Source of the DNA: Bacillota bacterium
GTDB taxonomy: Bacteria > Bacillota > Clostridia > Lachnospirales > Lachnospiraceae
Length of the DNA stretch: 64,000 nucleotides
NCBI GenBank assembly: GCA_023423045.1
Contig: JAFAGA010000045.1
Span: 19,044-83,043 of the forward strand
Reading direction: 5' to 3'
Below the pieces are notes generated by a model. That model did not search any database, was not told where the DNA came from, and worked only from the letters and a program-made list of their open reading frames with translations. This document shows positions 52,765 to 62,128 of the stretch, one piece after another; the first letter of the stretch is position 1, and every line of letters begins with the position of its first letter. Position numbers and translations under genes: made by a program.

Positions 52765-52905
52765 ATGATTAATTTTGATGAGGAAATCAAGAAATTCCAG
52801 CCCAGTCTGGAGATTGAACAGGCAGAGGATGTCATCAACAATAACGATCTGACCGATGTAACGGACATTATGAAGGAAATACTGAAGGGAAACAAGGACA
52901 AATAA
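52765..52905 (+). CDS. Small acidic protein of 46 residues
   Basis: The frame encodes MINFDEEIKKFQPSLEIEQA followed by a helical acidic/basic stretch ending KGNKDK. GGAGG (52754-52758) precedes the ATG with ideal spacing, and the next gene starts 29 nt later with its own AGGTGG, so it looks translated and co-transcribed with the TPR gene. No family is recognised. Helical, soluble and highly charged, it could bind the TPR protein. Confidence 0.7.
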   Translation: MINFDEEIKKFQPSLEIEQAEDVINNNDLTDVTDIMKEILKGNKDK

Positions 52906-52934
52906 CAAAGATTAAAACGGACAGGTGGGATACT

Positions 52935-54338
52935 ATGATTTGCCCAAATTGCGGAAGTAACATGTCAGATAAGAAAAAACGCTGTGAACGCTGCGGAACC
53001 GATATGATCATCTACGGGAGGGTTTACCGGACTTCCAACCAACACTATAATAACGGCCTGTCAAGGGTTAAGGTGCGTGATTTATCCGGTGCGGTTACCG
53101 CTTTAAAGAGCAGCCTTCAGCTTAATAAATTGAATACAAATGCCAGGAATCTTCTGGGCCTGGTCTATTATGAGATGGGAGAAACCGTGGCAGCCCTGAG
53201 TGAATGGGTAATCAGCCGGCATTTTCAGCCGGCGGATAATGATGCGGAGGAATACATTAATAAGGTACAGAGCAATCCTACGAAGCTGGATTCCCTAAAT
53301 CAGGCGATCAAGAGATATAATACGGCTCTTACCCTGGCGAAGCAGGGAAGCGATGATTTATCTATAATTCAGCTAAAGAAGGTGGTAAGCTTAAATCCCA
53401 ATTTTATTCGGGCATACCATCTTCTGGCTCTTCTCCATATGAAACAGAAGGAGAATGAGAAGGCAAAGAAATACTTATACAGGGCTGCGAAGATCGATGT
53501 GTCCAATACAACCACCCTCCGGTATCTTAAGGAGATGGAGGCTCCGGACGGAGCGGCCAGGGATCTGGATGCCAATCCCGAAGCGGAGCATACCCCGACA
53601 AGTACCATCATGCCCATATCCTCCTATCGTGAGGACAAGCCCAATATTATGGCTTTTGTCAATCTGGTAATTGGTGTGATTGTAGGAATTGCGGTTACAG
53701 CAATTTTGATTGTACCTACCATAGAAAAGCGCCGTACCTCGGAGCAGAACGCCGATTATGTATCTCTTGGCACCAGCCTTGCCGAGATGGAGAAGAAGGA
53801 TGAGACCATAGCCGCCCTTCAGAAGGATAAGAGCCAGCTGGAGGAGAAGATAGAAGAGCTTAATGCACAGCTTGACAGTATGGCCGAGCCGGAAGACCCG
53901 GCGAAGGAATACCAGCCGCTGCTTGAAGTAATGCAGCTTTACCTGGCGGAACTGGAGAAGCCGGAGAATGACAGGGAATATGCAGATTTGGCAGAACAAT
54001 TGGCAGTGATTGATCTTTCCAGCGTGGAGAGTGAAAGTGCGGCAGGCCTTCTGGCCTTGCTCCGTGAGAAAGCTTATCCTGAGGCAGCAAAGAGCGGTTA
54101 TGATAAGGGACATGATATGTACGGCGACGGCAAATATGAGGAAGCCATCGAGGAATTGAAGAAGGTGCTGACCTTTGACCCCACCGATGTGAATGCGATT
54201 TATTTCCTTGGACGGTCATATCACCGCCTGAAAGACAAGGAGAATGCTGCCCTTTATTACAATATGGTAATTACGGATTATCCGAACACGAACCGGGCCA
54301 GGGATGCCAAAAGCTATCTGAGGCAAGTGCAGGATTAG
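52935..54338 (+). CDS. Zinc-ribbon, TPR and coiled-coil membrane protein
   Basis: A 467-residue protein. The N-terminus is a zinc ribbon (CPNCGS..CERCGTD). Residues 35-200 hold about four TPR motifs (VTALKSSLQLNKLNTNARNL, SIIQLKKVVSLNPNFIRAYH). One transmembrane helix lies at about 236-257, then a coiled coil (KKDETIAALQKDKSQLEEKI), then C-terminal TPRs (GKYEEAIEELKKVLTFDPTD). The TPRs thus lie on both sides of the membrane. It is probably a scaffold; no enzymatic motif is present. It lies immediately upstream of the spoIIA operon, but a sporulation role is not shown. Confidence 0.82.
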   Translation: MICPNCGSNMSDKKKRCERCGTDMIIYGRVYRTSNQHYNNGLSRVKVRDLSGAVTALKSSLQLNKLNTNARNLLGLVYYEMGETVAALSEWVISRHFQPADNDAEEYINKVQSNPTKLDSLNQAIKRYNTALTLAKQGSDDLSIIQLKKVVSLNPNFIRAYHLLALLHMKQKENEKAKKYLYRAAKIDVSNTTTLRYLKEMEAPDGAARDLDANPEAEHTPTSTIMPISSYREDKPNIMAFVNLVIGVIVGIAVTAILIVPTIEKRRTSEQNADYVSLGTSLAEMEKKDETIAALQKDKSQLEEKIEELNAQLDSMAEPEDPAKEYQPLLEVMQLYLAELEKPENDREYADLAEQLAVIDLSSVESESAAGLLALLREKAYPEAAKSGYDKGHDMYGDGKYEEAIEELKKVLTFDPTDVNAIYFLGRSYHRLKDKENAALYYNMVITDYPNTNRARDAKSYLRQVQD

Positions 54339-54503
54339 ATAAATATAATAATTAACTTTAGGATAAAAGTTTACGAAAAAAGACGTTTCATGCAGAATGG
54401 GAAACCATTCCATAAAAGGTCTTTTTTTCGTTTTCTGAAAGGAGAAGACATATTGCTTCAAAAGGAAACAAAAAATTTCATAGAGTCAGGAGGGAACAGG
54501 ACT

Positions 54504-54893
54504 ATGCAGGAAGCGAGAAAAAATATGACTGGTACAAAGCCGAAAGAGGGAGGGACGACCTACGATATTTACCAGAGATGTCTGGTAATTCATCTGAACG
54601 AAGAGCTGGATCATCACAATGCGCTTAAAATCCGGGAGAAGGCGGACAAGCTCATTGATCGCAATAATATCAAGCATATTATATTTGATTTTACAGGGGC
54701 AACCTTTATGGACAGTGCGGGGATTGGAGTGATTATGGGAAGATATCGCAAAGTGATATTCATCGGTGGTAAAACTGCGGTGGCAAATGTGAGTTCATCG
54801 GTGGACCGGATTTTCCGTTTATCCGGATTGTATAAAATCATTGAGAAATATGATACGGTTGAGGCCGCATTAAATATCATACAAAAGGCATAG
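54504..54893 (+). CDS. spoIIAA: Anti-sigma F factor antagonist SpoIIAA
   Basis: A 129-residue STAS-domain protein. The phosphorylatable serine is Ser71 in TFMDSAGIGVIMGRY, and the LNEELDHHNALKIREK motif is typical. Unphosphorylated SpoIIAA binds SpoIIAB and releases sigma F in the forespore. ATG 54504 follows AGGAGGG by 10 nt; the long upstream frame from 54390 runs through a hairpin (GAATGG/CCATTC, 54393-54416) and is unlikely to be translated. It is the first gene of spoIIAA-spoIIAB-sigF. Confidence 0.93.
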   Translation: MQEARKNMTGTKPKEGGTTYDIYQRCLVIHLNEELDHHNALKIREKADKLIDRNNIKHIIFDFTGATFMDSAGIGVIMGRYRKVIFIGGKTAVANVSSSVDRIFRLSGLYKIIEKYDTVEAALNIIQKA

Positions 54894-54967
54894 AATAGAG
54901 CGCGGCTGGAGGTATATCCGGTATTCCGGCCAAATTTTCAAGGAAAAGAAAGGGGACGATCAGCGTT

Positions 54968-55441
54968 ATGAAGGATAAGAATGAAATGACATTGGAGTTT
55001 GAGAGTAAATCCCAGAATGAGAGCTTTGCCAGAACGGTAGTTGCAGCTTTTGCGGCTCAGTTGGATCCCACCATCGAGGAGCTGGCGGATATCAAGACAG
55101 CCGTATCAGAGGCAGTGACAAATTCCATCATCCATGGTTATGCAAATGCCATCGGTAAGATTATCATGCACTGCGTTATCTGCAATAATGAGATTATTGT
55201 GGAAATCAGTGATGAAGGGGCAGGGATTGAAAACATTGAGAAAGCGATGGAGCCTCTCTATACCACCCGGCCCGAACTGGAGCGTTCCGGTATGGGGTTC
55301 TCCTTTATGGAGGCCTTTATGGATGATCTGGAGGTGGAATCAGTATTAGGCGAGGGGACAATGGTGAGAATGAGAAAGAAGGTGGGAAAACCGGAACGGG
55401 TCAAGGAGTATACGCAGGAAGCCGAAGAGAAAGTACTTTGA
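54968..55441 (+). CDS. spoIIAB: Anti-sigma F factor and SpoIIAA kinase SpoIIAB
   Basis: A 157-residue GHKL-fold protein. The N box is VSEAVTNSIIHGY, G1 is ISDEGAGI and G2 is RSGMGFSFMEAF. It holds sigma F inactive and phosphorylates SpoIIAA. The short C-terminal extension after RMRKKV is slightly longer than in Bacillus. AAAGGGG lies upstream. Confidence 0.95.
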   Translation: MKDKNEMTLEFESKSQNESFARTVVAAFAAQLDPTIEELADIKTAVSEAVTNSIIHGYANAIGKIIMHCVICNNEIIVEISDEGAGIENIEKAMEPLYTTRPELERSGMGFSFMEAFMDDLEVESVLGEGTMVRMRKKVGKPERVKEYTQEAEEKVL

Positions 55442-55595
55442 CAGTTACTGTTCATAGGCCACAAACTTTTGACAGTTGCAGTTAGTACATACCAGCATGG
55501 AATACTGGTAGCCCAGCATTATTGAACATAAGAGTGGTTTGCAAAGCGTGCCACTCGTTGTTTACCAGGCTGCAGAGGAAGGAGAGAGGTTTAAT

Positions 55596-56312
55596 GTGGA
55601 TACGCTTGAACTGATAAGACGGTCTAAGGAAGGTGACAGGGAAGCGAGGGACCGTGTTGTAACAGAGAATGTGGGATTGGTATGGAGCATTGTCCGAAGA
55701 TTTGCAAACCGGGGGCATGAGATGGAGGATTTGTTCCAGATAGGAAGCATCGGATTGATCAAGGCAATCGATAAATTTGACTCTTCCTACGAGGTTAAAT
55801 TTTCGACCTATGCCGTCCCCATGATTACCGGAGAGATTAAGAGGTTTTTACGTGATGACGGTATGATTAAAGTGAGCAGATCACTGAAGGAAAGTGCGGC
55901 GAGAATCCGGGGGGTAAGAGAACGATATGCCAATATCTATGGCAGGGAACCAACCCTGGAGGAAATTGAAGAGGAACTGAATATTGATAGAGAAGAAATC
56001 ATTATGGCACTGGAAACCGGTGCAGAGGTTGAGTCGTTATACAAGACAATTTACCAGGGAGACGGAAGTCCCATATTCTTGATTGATAAGCTGACGGAAA
56101 CAAAGGATGAAAGTGAAAATTTAGTGGATAGGCTTGCTTTAAAGGAGATTATTGATTCTCTGGATGAGAAGGAACAGGAGATTATCAAGCTTAGATACTT
56201 TAAAGATAGAACGCAGACGGACATTGCCAAGGAACTGGGAATCTCCCAGGTACAGGTATCCCGTATGGAAAAAAGAATATTAAAAATAATGCGAGAAAGA
56301 CTGGGTGCATAG
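55596..56312 (+). CDS. sigF: Sporulation sigma factor F
   Basis: A 238-residue sigma-70 family factor for early forespore transcription. Region 2 reads NVGLVWSIVRRFANRGHEME with DLFQIGSIGLIKAIDKFD, region 3 GREPTLEEIEEEL, and region 4 the HTH RTQTDIAKELGISQVQVSRM. GTG 55596 is the start: GAAGGAGAGAGG ends 6 nt before it, and the longer frame begins at a TTG with no site. It is the third gene of the spoIIA operon. A 155-nt gap separates it from spoIIAB, longer than usual, and contains a motif shared with position 34917. Confidence 0.95.
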   Translation: MDTLELIRRSKEGDREARDRVVTENVGLVWSIVRRFANRGHEMEDLFQIGSIGLIKAIDKFDSSYEVKFSTYAVPMITGEIKRFLRDDGMIKVSRSLKESAARIRGVRERYANIYGREPTLEEIEEELNIDREEIIMALETGAEVESLYKTIYQGDGSPIFLIDKLTETKDESENLVDRLALKEIIDSLDEKEQEIIKLRYFKDRTQTDIAKELGISQVQVSRMEKRILKIMRERLGA

Positions 56313-56383
56313 GGTTTTGACGCTTTCGGACCAAATCTTACCAGTATAGCAAAAGTTAAAAATCACATAATATCAATAGTAGA

Positions 56384-56436
56384 AGCATCAGTAATTAAGG
56401 ATAATAAAAATCCTTTTTACTGATGCTGTTTCTTTA
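56384..56436 (+). terminator. Terminator after sigF
   Basis: AGCATCAGTA (56384-56393) pairs with TACTGATGCT (56419-56428), with inner AAGGAT/ATCCTT pairing. A moderately T-rich GTTTCTTTAT follows. Confidence 0.75.
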
Positions 56437-56474
56437 TCGGAAACAGTCATAAGAATTGGAGTGTGAGGATCGCT

Positions 56475-56654
56475 ATGTCGGTAAAAAGAAAATTATTCTG
56501 GATCACTGCGTTTATTATCTTCACCGCGGTAGCTATTGTACTGTGTGTGGAATTGTTTGGTACAGCGCGAGAGACAAAATTTGACGGGACGCTGGTGAAG
56601 AAGGCGGGTGAGCTTCTGACACTTGCGGGTCTGAGCTTTCCTTGCTTACTATAG
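56475..56654 (+). CDS. Small single-helix membrane protein upstream of spoVAC
   Basis: A 59-residue protein with a Lys-rich start and one membrane helix (LFWITAFIIFTAVAIVLCV), then a short extracytoplasmic tail with KFDGTLVKKAG. GGAGTGTGAGG precedes the ATG at 56475. It lies 37 nt before spoVAC, so it is probably in the same sporulation operon. No family is recognised, and the coding call rests on RBS, position and composition. Confidence 0.55.
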   Translation: MSVKRKLFWITAFIIFTAVAIVLCVELFGTARETKFDGTLVKKAGELLTLAGLSFPCLL

Positions 56655-56691
56655 CAGCCGGCTTAAGGACCGAAGGAAAGGAGCAATAACC

Positions 56692-57195
56692 ATGGCAAAT
56701 CAAAAGAATGAAACTGTATCCAAGGTTGTAAGGGAGCAGAATAAACAGAAGAGAGATGAGCTTTATAATGAGTATGTGAAGCAGACCACCCCTAAATTCA
56801 GTGTAATTAAGAATCTGATAAAGGCGTATATTGTGGGAGGCTTGATCTGCACACTGGGGCAGGCCTTCGTCGCTTATTATCAATATCTGGGGGCGGAGGA
56901 AGAGCTGGCCAAATCCTATAACACGGTTACACTGGTATTTCTGTCTGTCCTGCTGACTGCCCTGGGGTTCTATCAGAAGCTGGCCAAATTCGGCGGCGCG
57001 GGGACCTTGGTACCAATCACAGGTTTTGCCAACTCGGTTGCGGCGCCGGCAGTGGAATATAAAAAAGAAGGCCAGGTTTTTGGTATAGGCTGCAAGATAT
57101 TCACGATTGCAGGTCCGGTAATACTCTACGGTATTTTCTCTACCTGGTTGCTGGGGCTAATCTATTATATCTTGAAACTAATGAAAATAGTTTAA
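56692..57195 (+). CDS. spoVAC: Stage V sporulation protein AC
   Basis: A 167-residue membrane protein with four predicted helices. AYIVGGLICTLGQAF and the conserved KFGGAGTLVPITGFANSVAAPA with EYKKEGQVFGIG are typical of SpoVAC. It forms part of the channel that moves calcium dipicolinate into the forespore and out at germination. GAAAGGAGC precedes the start. Followed by spoVAD and spoVAE in the usual clostridial order. Confidence 0.96.
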   Translation: MANQKNETVSKVVREQNKQKRDELYNEYVKQTTPKFSVIKNLIKAYIVGGLICTLGQAFVAYYQYLGAEEELAKSYNTVTLVFLSVLLTALGFYQKLAKFGGAGTLVPITGFANSVAAPAVEYKKEGQVFGIGCKIFTIAGPVILYGIFSTWLLGLIYYILKLMKIV

Positions 57196-57251
57196 AGATT
57201 GGATCAAATATAGAAACAATGGAAATATGCCATAGAAAAGAGGAATGATAT

Positions 57252-58304
57252 ATGTCTTTGCAGGAAAGTAATAAAACAAAAATGATTGGTAAGCAAAGTA
57301 TCCAATTCAGAAATCCTCCATGCATCCTGTCCGCATCTTCCATTGCGGGAAAGAAGGAAAGCGAAGGGCCGTTAGGAGCTCTTTTTGATGCGGCGGATGA
57401 AGATCCGCTGCTTGGCAAGAAGACCTGGGAGGAAGCAGAAAGTGAGCTGATGAAGAGAGCAGCCCTGAAAGTTCTTGAGAAGGCCGGGCTGGCCAGCAAG
57501 GATATTCGCTACCTGATTGGAGGCGATCTTCTGGGGCAGCTCATAGCCACATCTTTCGGCATAGCAGAGCTGGAGATACCGATGCTGGGCGTCTACGGAG
57601 CCTGCTCTACCATGGGTGAAGCGATGACCATCGGAGCAATTCTGGTAGATGGGGGCTTCGCAGACAGGGTTATGGCTATTACATCAAGTCATTTTGCAGG
57701 TGCAGAAAAGCAATTCCGCTTTCCTCTGGATTACGGTAATCAAAGACCTTATTCCGCATCCTGGACGGTAACCGGAAGCGGAGCCGTTATTTTGGCGGAC
57801 CAGAGCATGGCACCCCGGGATAAGGGAGCTCCAGTCGTGGTTAAGGGAGCGACCATCGGTAAGATCGTGGATTTTGGATTAAAGGATTCCATGAATATGG
57901 GCGCGGCTATGGCGCCGTCTGCCTACGAGACAATAAAACAGAACTTTGAGGATTTTGGTGTGGAGCCTTCCTACTATGACAGGATCATTACCGGAGACTT
58001 GGGATATGTAGGAAAGAATATTTTGATCGATTTACTGAAGGAGAAAAATTATGATATCTCCGCAAACCACATGGACTGCGGCATAGAAATCTTTGACAAG
58101 GAACAGCAGGATACCCATGCGGGAGGGAGCGGCTGCGGCTGTTCCGCTATAACCTTTACCTCCTATGTACTTAAGCAGTTGAGGGAGGGTCAGTGGAAGA
58201 GAGTGCTGTTTATTCCTACCGGAGCTTTATTGTCGCAAGTGAGCTTTAACGAAGGGAATACTGTTCCCGGTATTGCTCATGCCGTTGTTGTAGAAAGGAG
58301 CTGA
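57252..58304 (+). CDS. spoVAD: Stage V sporulation protein AD
   Basis: A 350-residue protein with a thiolase/KAS-III-like fold that binds dipicolinate. GKQSIQFRNPPCILSASSIA at the N-terminus and LGVYGACSTMGEAM, VTGSGAVILA and DMDCGIEIFDKE-like segments are characteristic. The length is standard. It lies between spoVAC and spoVAE, with a 3-nt gap to the latter. Confidence 0.96.
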   Translation: MSLQESNKTKMIGKQSIQFRNPPCILSASSIAGKKESEGPLGALFDAADEDPLLGKKTWEEAESELMKRAALKVLEKAGLASKDIRYLIGGDLLGQLIATSFGIAELEIPMLGVYGACSTMGEAMTIGAILVDGGFADRVMAITSSHFAGAEKQFRFPLDYGNQRPYSASWTVTGSGAVILADQSMAPRDKGAPVVVKGATIGKIVDFGLKDSMNMGAAMAPSAYETIKQNFEDFGVEPSYYDRIITGDLGYVGKNILIDLLKEKNYDISANHMDCGIEIFDKEQQDTHAGGSGCGCSAITFTSYVLKQLREGQWKRVLFIPTGALLSQVSFNEGNTVPGIAHAVVVERS

Positions 58305-58307
58305 CGT

Positions 58308-58664
58308 ATGGATTATTTAAAAGCATTCCTGGTGGGAGGCGCAATCTGCGCAGTGGTCCAGATATTGCTTGATAAAACGAAGCTGCTGCCCGGAAGAGTT
58401 ATGGTGATTCTGGTATGCACCGGAGCTTTTCTGGGAGCTGTGGGTATCTATGAACCCTTTGCCAAATGGGCTGGAGCAGGAGCAGGAGTGCCCCTGACCG
58501 GTTTCGGAAACGTACTTTTTAAGGGAGTAAAGGAAGCGGTGGATAAGGAGGGTTTTATCGGTATCTTTAAAGGAGGGTTTACCTCCTCCTCCGTTGGAAT
58601 TTCAGCGGCACTTATCCTTTCCTACATCGCATCCTGGTTCTTTGGGCCAAAGATGAAATCATAA
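58308..58664 (+). CDS. spoVAE: Stage V sporulation protein AE (AEB type)
   Basis: A 118-residue membrane protein with three helices. AFLVGGAICAVVQILLDKTK and the WAGAGAGVPLTGFGNVLFKG motif match the SpoVAEB family, which shares a fold pattern with SpoVAC. Its ATG lies 4 nt after the spoVAD stop, with AAAGGAGC inside the end of spoVAD. It closes the spoVA operon. Confidence 0.95.
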   Translation: MDYLKAFLVGGAICAVVQILLDKTKLLPGRVMVILVCTGAFLGAVGIYEPFAKWAGAGAGVPLTGFGNVLFKGVKEAVDKEGFIGIFKGGFTSSSVGISAALILSYIASWFFGPKMKS

Positions 58665-58680
58665 GATCATAATATTTTTT

Positions 58681-58766
58681 AAAAAGAGTCCGCTGGTGAA
58701 CCGCATCCAATCGTTAGATTTGAGGTCTAACTTTTGGGGGGCGGATCACCAGCGGACTCTTTTTTG
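58681..58766. terminator. Large bidirectional terminator between spoVAE and the PBP gene
   Basis: AAAAAGAGTCCGCTGGTGA pairs with TCACCAGCGGACTCTTTTT over 19 bp, with inner CCGC/GCGG, serving both convergent genes. Confidence 0.92.
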
Positions 58767-58797
58767 AAAAAGTTTCAAAGGCAATTATTATTCTGAA

Positions 58798-61548
58798 CTA
58801 TCTGCGGGGCGGCTGCATGCGGTTCTGCAGCATTCTGCCATTGAGGCCCTGAAGCAGCATCTCATCTTCATAGACTTCATCCTCGTATCCATCCTCAAAC
58901 AAATCATCATCATCCGGGAAGATATCAGGCTCCTCACCGGGCTGGGTCGGAGTAACCGGAGGCGGGGTCTGGCCTGCTTCTTTATGAATGAGGCAGGATA
59001 CGCTGGGGTAGAGATAAGGCGTATCAGCAGTGACGCCGGTTTCAGTCTTATTTAAGTATACAACTTCTTTGACCTGAGGGCAGTATTCCGTTGCCAGTGC
59101 GCCGGATTCCGTACATACGGAAGCTTTAACATGGATATCGCAATATTCTGTGGGCTGGGTCCCTTTTGCAAAATATTCGACCTTCGTGGTGTCCCCGCCC
59201 AGATAATGATCGCATACTCCCTCCACGGCAAGCTTGCCGGACTTCGTGCATACTTTGGCAGTCACAACAGATTCTGGAACGGTAAAGGATTTGGTCTCCA
59301 GGTTCTTTTGTATGTGTATCTGCTCCATGATCGTCTTCCAGATCTTGCGGTTATAGGTCTTGTCTGTCTGACTTCGGTTATTGTCAAATCCGGACCAGAC
59401 GGTAGCGGTATAGTAAGGAGAAAAGCCGGAAAACCAAAGGTCATTATAGTCTGAGGTGGAACCTGTCTTACCTGCAACAGGCATATCAATAGCAGTAAGG
59501 CGAAGGTTCTTACCGGTTCCCAGCTTAACCACATCCTCCATTGCATTGGTCAGCAGGAAGGCAGTGGATTCCTTCATAACCTGCTCCTGCTCCGGAGACT
59601 TGCTGAGAAGAACCTTGCCGTTGTGGTCCAATATCTTGGTATAGAAGATAGGCTTGGTATAGATCCCGCCATTTGCGATGGCAGCGTAGGCGGCGGTCAA
59701 TTCCAGATTGCTGACACCGTCCGTAAGGCCTCCCAGTGCCATAGGGTAGTTAATATCGGATACGACACGGCCGTCGGCTTCTTTACGGGACTCTACCAGG
59801 GAGGTAAAGCCCAATTTCTGAAGGTAATCATAGCCCAGCTCCGGGGTGATGTCCACGAAGGTCTTAACTGTGACGATATTCATGGAATCATAGATCCCCT
59901 TGCGAAGGGTGCTGAGACCCTCGTATTTCTTGGTAGAGGACCAGTTGTTTACCTCTTTTTTGGAACCGGGGTAATAGTAAGGGCCGGAATCATCCTGGAC
60001 GCTTGCCAGTGTAAGGCCTGCGCTGTCGAGTGCAGGAAGATAGGTGGAAAGGACCTTGAAGGTGGAACCTGGCTGACGTACGGTATTGGTTGCACGATTT
60101 AGGGTTCGGTTGCCGGTCTTCTCACCGCGTCCCCCTTCGATGGCAACAACCTCTCCGGTATGCTGATCCATCACTACGAAGGAGGTCTGGGGCTGTATTG
60201 TCATGGTTATCTTTTCACCGAGGATCGTATCTCCTTCCTCTACCATGGCCTCACGAAAGGCGTCTATCTTCTCCTGCATATCCTCCTTATCGATAAAAAG
60301 CAGGGAGAATTTGCTGCCATTATCGTTGACATACAGGCCCTCGGGATCGTCATAGTCCTTATAAAATTCCAGTAAATCCTTGCCGTGGTAATGCTTTTGT
60401 GTCTTTTCCCGGTCATTCTTCTGAATGGAAAGGGCATAAGTCAACTCCCAATAGGAGATGCCGATCTCCGGAAAGTTTGCTTCATCCGAGAAGACATCGT
60501 CACAGATCCCTTGTATTACGGAGTCCTGTGGTGTATAGATGCTAAGGCCCCCGCTGTATAGCAGAGTAGCAGCCTGAGTCTGGGTATATCCCAGTTCTGA
60601 CTGCAGATCCTCCATAACCTGCTCAATCAGCTCATCCACATAATAACTGTAGTAGGAGGTGGTATCCATCTCCTCATTCACGGTCTGAATCCGGAAATAC
60701 ACATCATCCGCCATGGCGAAGTCATACTCCTCTTGAGAACAGTAGCCCTGCTTCAGCATTTCATTCAGGATTTCATCACGGCGCACCTTGTTCCGATCCG
60801 GATGATTAATCGGATTGTGATACACCGGAAGCTGGGCGATGGCGGCAATAGTAGCGGCCTCCGCCAGGGTCAGTTCCTGTGCATCCTTGTTGAAGTAACG
60901 CCGTGCCGCGGTTTGAATTCCATAAGTCCCGGAACCAAGGTTGATGGTGTTCAGATAATATTCCAGGATCGTTTCCTTATCCAGCTTGTCTTCCAGCTGT
61001 ATGGCCAGATACTGCTCCTGAACCTTTCGTTCTACCTTAGCCATCATGGAGGTCTCCCGGCCTCCGTCAAATACCTGGTTCTTCAGAAGCTGCTGGGTGA
61101 TAGTACTGGCTCCTTCGCTGAAATTACCTGACTTCAGCGCAACGAATGCCGCACGGAAGATACCCTTCACGTCAATTCCTTCATGCTCATAGAAACGTTC
61201 ATCTTCAATGCTGATAAAGGCATATTTTACATACTCCGGCAGCTCCGACAAAGGCACATACACGCGGTTGGCCTGGGCTCCGATCAGGGTTTCGATGGGA
61301 TTGCCCTCCCGGTCATAGATGGTTGTAGTGAAGCCGGTAGGAACTACGTTGATCTGGGAAATGTCAGGTGCGCTGTCAATCAGACCCTTAGCAAATCCAA
61401 AGCCGGCAAAGGTTCCGACAATTGCCAAAAATATGAATAATACGATGCATAGGCGGAACAATGTGATTCTTGTCTTGGAAATAAGGCGCCTGGAAGTCGA
61501 CTTTATATATTGTTGCTTTGTTTCAATACCTCTTTTACTGTAATCCAT
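58798..61548 (-). CDS. Class A penicillin-binding protein (bifunctional)
   Basis: A 916-residue membrane-anchored enzyme polymerising and cross-linking peptidoglycan. The N-terminal helix is at about 34-55. The glycosyltransferase 51 domain has IEDERFYEHEGID near 118 and EGASTITQQLLKN. The transpeptidase has the SxxK serine in GSTFKVLS near 494, SMN further on and KTG in AGKTGSTSDY near 693. Its C-terminus has Cys-containing beta modules (VCTKSGKLAVEGVCDHYL, SVCTESGALATEYCPQ), a Pro linker and an acidic tail, common in Clostridia. ATG 61548 has GGAG 6 nt upstream. Confidence 0.95.
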   Translation of the reverse strand: MDYSKRGIETKQQYIKSTSRRLISKTRITLFRLCIVLFIFLAIVGTFAGFGFAKGLIDSAPDISQINVVPTGFTTTIYDREGNPIETLIGAQANRVYVPLSELPEYVKYAFISIEDERFYEHEGIDVKGIFRAAFVALKSGNFSEGASTITQQLLKNQVFDGGRETSMMAKVERKVQEQYLAIQLEDKLDKETILEYYLNTINLGSGTYGIQTAARRYFNKDAQELTLAEAATIAAIAQLPVYHNPINHPDRNKVRRDEILNEMLKQGYCSQEEYDFAMADDVYFRIQTVNEEMDTTSYYSYYVDELIEQVMEDLQSELGYTQTQAATLLYSGGLSIYTPQDSVIQGICDDVFSDEANFPEIGISYWELTYALSIQKNDREKTQKHYHGKDLLEFYKDYDDPEGLYVNDNGSKFSLLFIDKEDMQEKIDAFREAMVEEGDTILGEKITMTIQPQTSFVVMDQHTGEVVAIEGGRGEKTGNRTLNRATNTVRQPGSTFKVLSTYLPALDSAGLTLASVQDDSGPYYYPGSKKEVNNWSSTKKYEGLSTLRKGIYDSMNIVTVKTFVDITPELGYDYLQKLGFTSLVESRKEADGRVVSDINYPMALGGLTDGVSNLELTAAYAAIANGGIYTKPIFYTKILDHNGKVLLSKSPEQEQVMKESTAFLLTNAMEDVVKLGTGKNLRLTAIDMPVAGKTGSTSDYNDLWFSGFSPYYTATVWSGFDNNRSQTDKTYNRKIWKTIMEQIHIQKNLETKSFTVPESVVTAKVCTKSGKLAVEGVCDHYLGGDTTKVEYFAKGTQPTEYCDIHVKASVCTESGALATEYCPQVKEVVYLNKTETGVTADTPYLYPSVSCLIHKEAGQTPPPVTPTQPGEEPDIFPDDDDLFEDGYEDEVYEDEMLLQGLNGRMLQNRMQPPRR

Positions 61549-61640
61549 AAAAATCTCCATTCTGCCAAAACAATACCGATTGCGATTGTTGATTTATATA
61601 TTGTAGATTGTATTCTGAATTATAATCTTCCGCAGATGAT

Positions 61641-61780
61641 AAACGGAGCATGTCTGCAAGCTCGCATCATGCTCACTACGCTATCATTATATCATGAAAG
61701 TAAATCGTGTTCATGATTTTGTTGCTCCGATCGGAAATGTCAAACAAGTTTGCATTTCCCACTACGCTATCATTATATCA
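61641..61780 (-). repeat. Tandem promoter-bearing repeat, reversed copies
   Basis: Read on the minus strand, it shows TTTCCGATCGGAGCAACAAAA, then TCATGAACACGATTTACTT and TCATGATATAATGATAGCG, a close match to 48786-48850. A further partial copy lies on each side, each ending in TATAATGATAGCGTAGTG. It lies upstream of the penicillin-binding protein gene and points toward it, so its TATAAT may contribute a promoter. Confidence 0.75.
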
Positions 61781-62058
61781 AAGAAGTGCGTTGAAATAAA
61801 GCTCTAATTTCCGCCGAAGCCATAAAACCCCATAAAAAGGAAGTGAATATGAGGGTAAGGACTTTTGTACTATTTTTGCATCTTAATGTAAAATTTATCC
61901 ATGAAAACGAAGGAGAATATTGGCTTTTTCCTATTTGTTTACACAAAAAGTGAAGTTGTGTCGAAATATAAGGAAGACGATAAAACGGTGCGCTAAATAC
62001 GGCTTTGAAAACGTAAATTTACTGTGTATAATCTCACGTTTGACAGTTGTATGAGTAA
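61781..62058. other. Gene-free region before the IS1634 transposase
   Basis: No convincing ORF or RNA. It should include the outer end of the insertion sequence beyond the transposase terminator, but I could not place an inverted repeat matching the other end near 63960-64000. Confidence 0.35.
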
Positions 62059-62105
62059 AAAAGTCTGGGAACCCTAATAAACAGGGCAATCCAGACTTTT
62101 TGTTT
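62059..62105. terminator. Terminator downstream of the transposase
   Basis: AAAAGTCTGG (62059-62068) pairs with CCAGACTTTT (62091-62100), with inner CCCT/AGGG pairing. A-rich and T-rich flanks suit both strands. Confidence 0.85.
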
Positions 62106-62128
62106 TTGTAAATTTTAGCGCAATGTTT

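Noticed and set aside
53475..54113. 212-residue antisense frame inside the TPR gene
   Set aside because: It is opposite clear TPR and coiled-coil coding sequence and shows no start signal.
54390..54503. Upstream extension of spoIIAA in the same frame
   Set aside because: It runs through a hairpin and T-rich tract and lacks an RBS; AGGAGGG supports ATG 54504.
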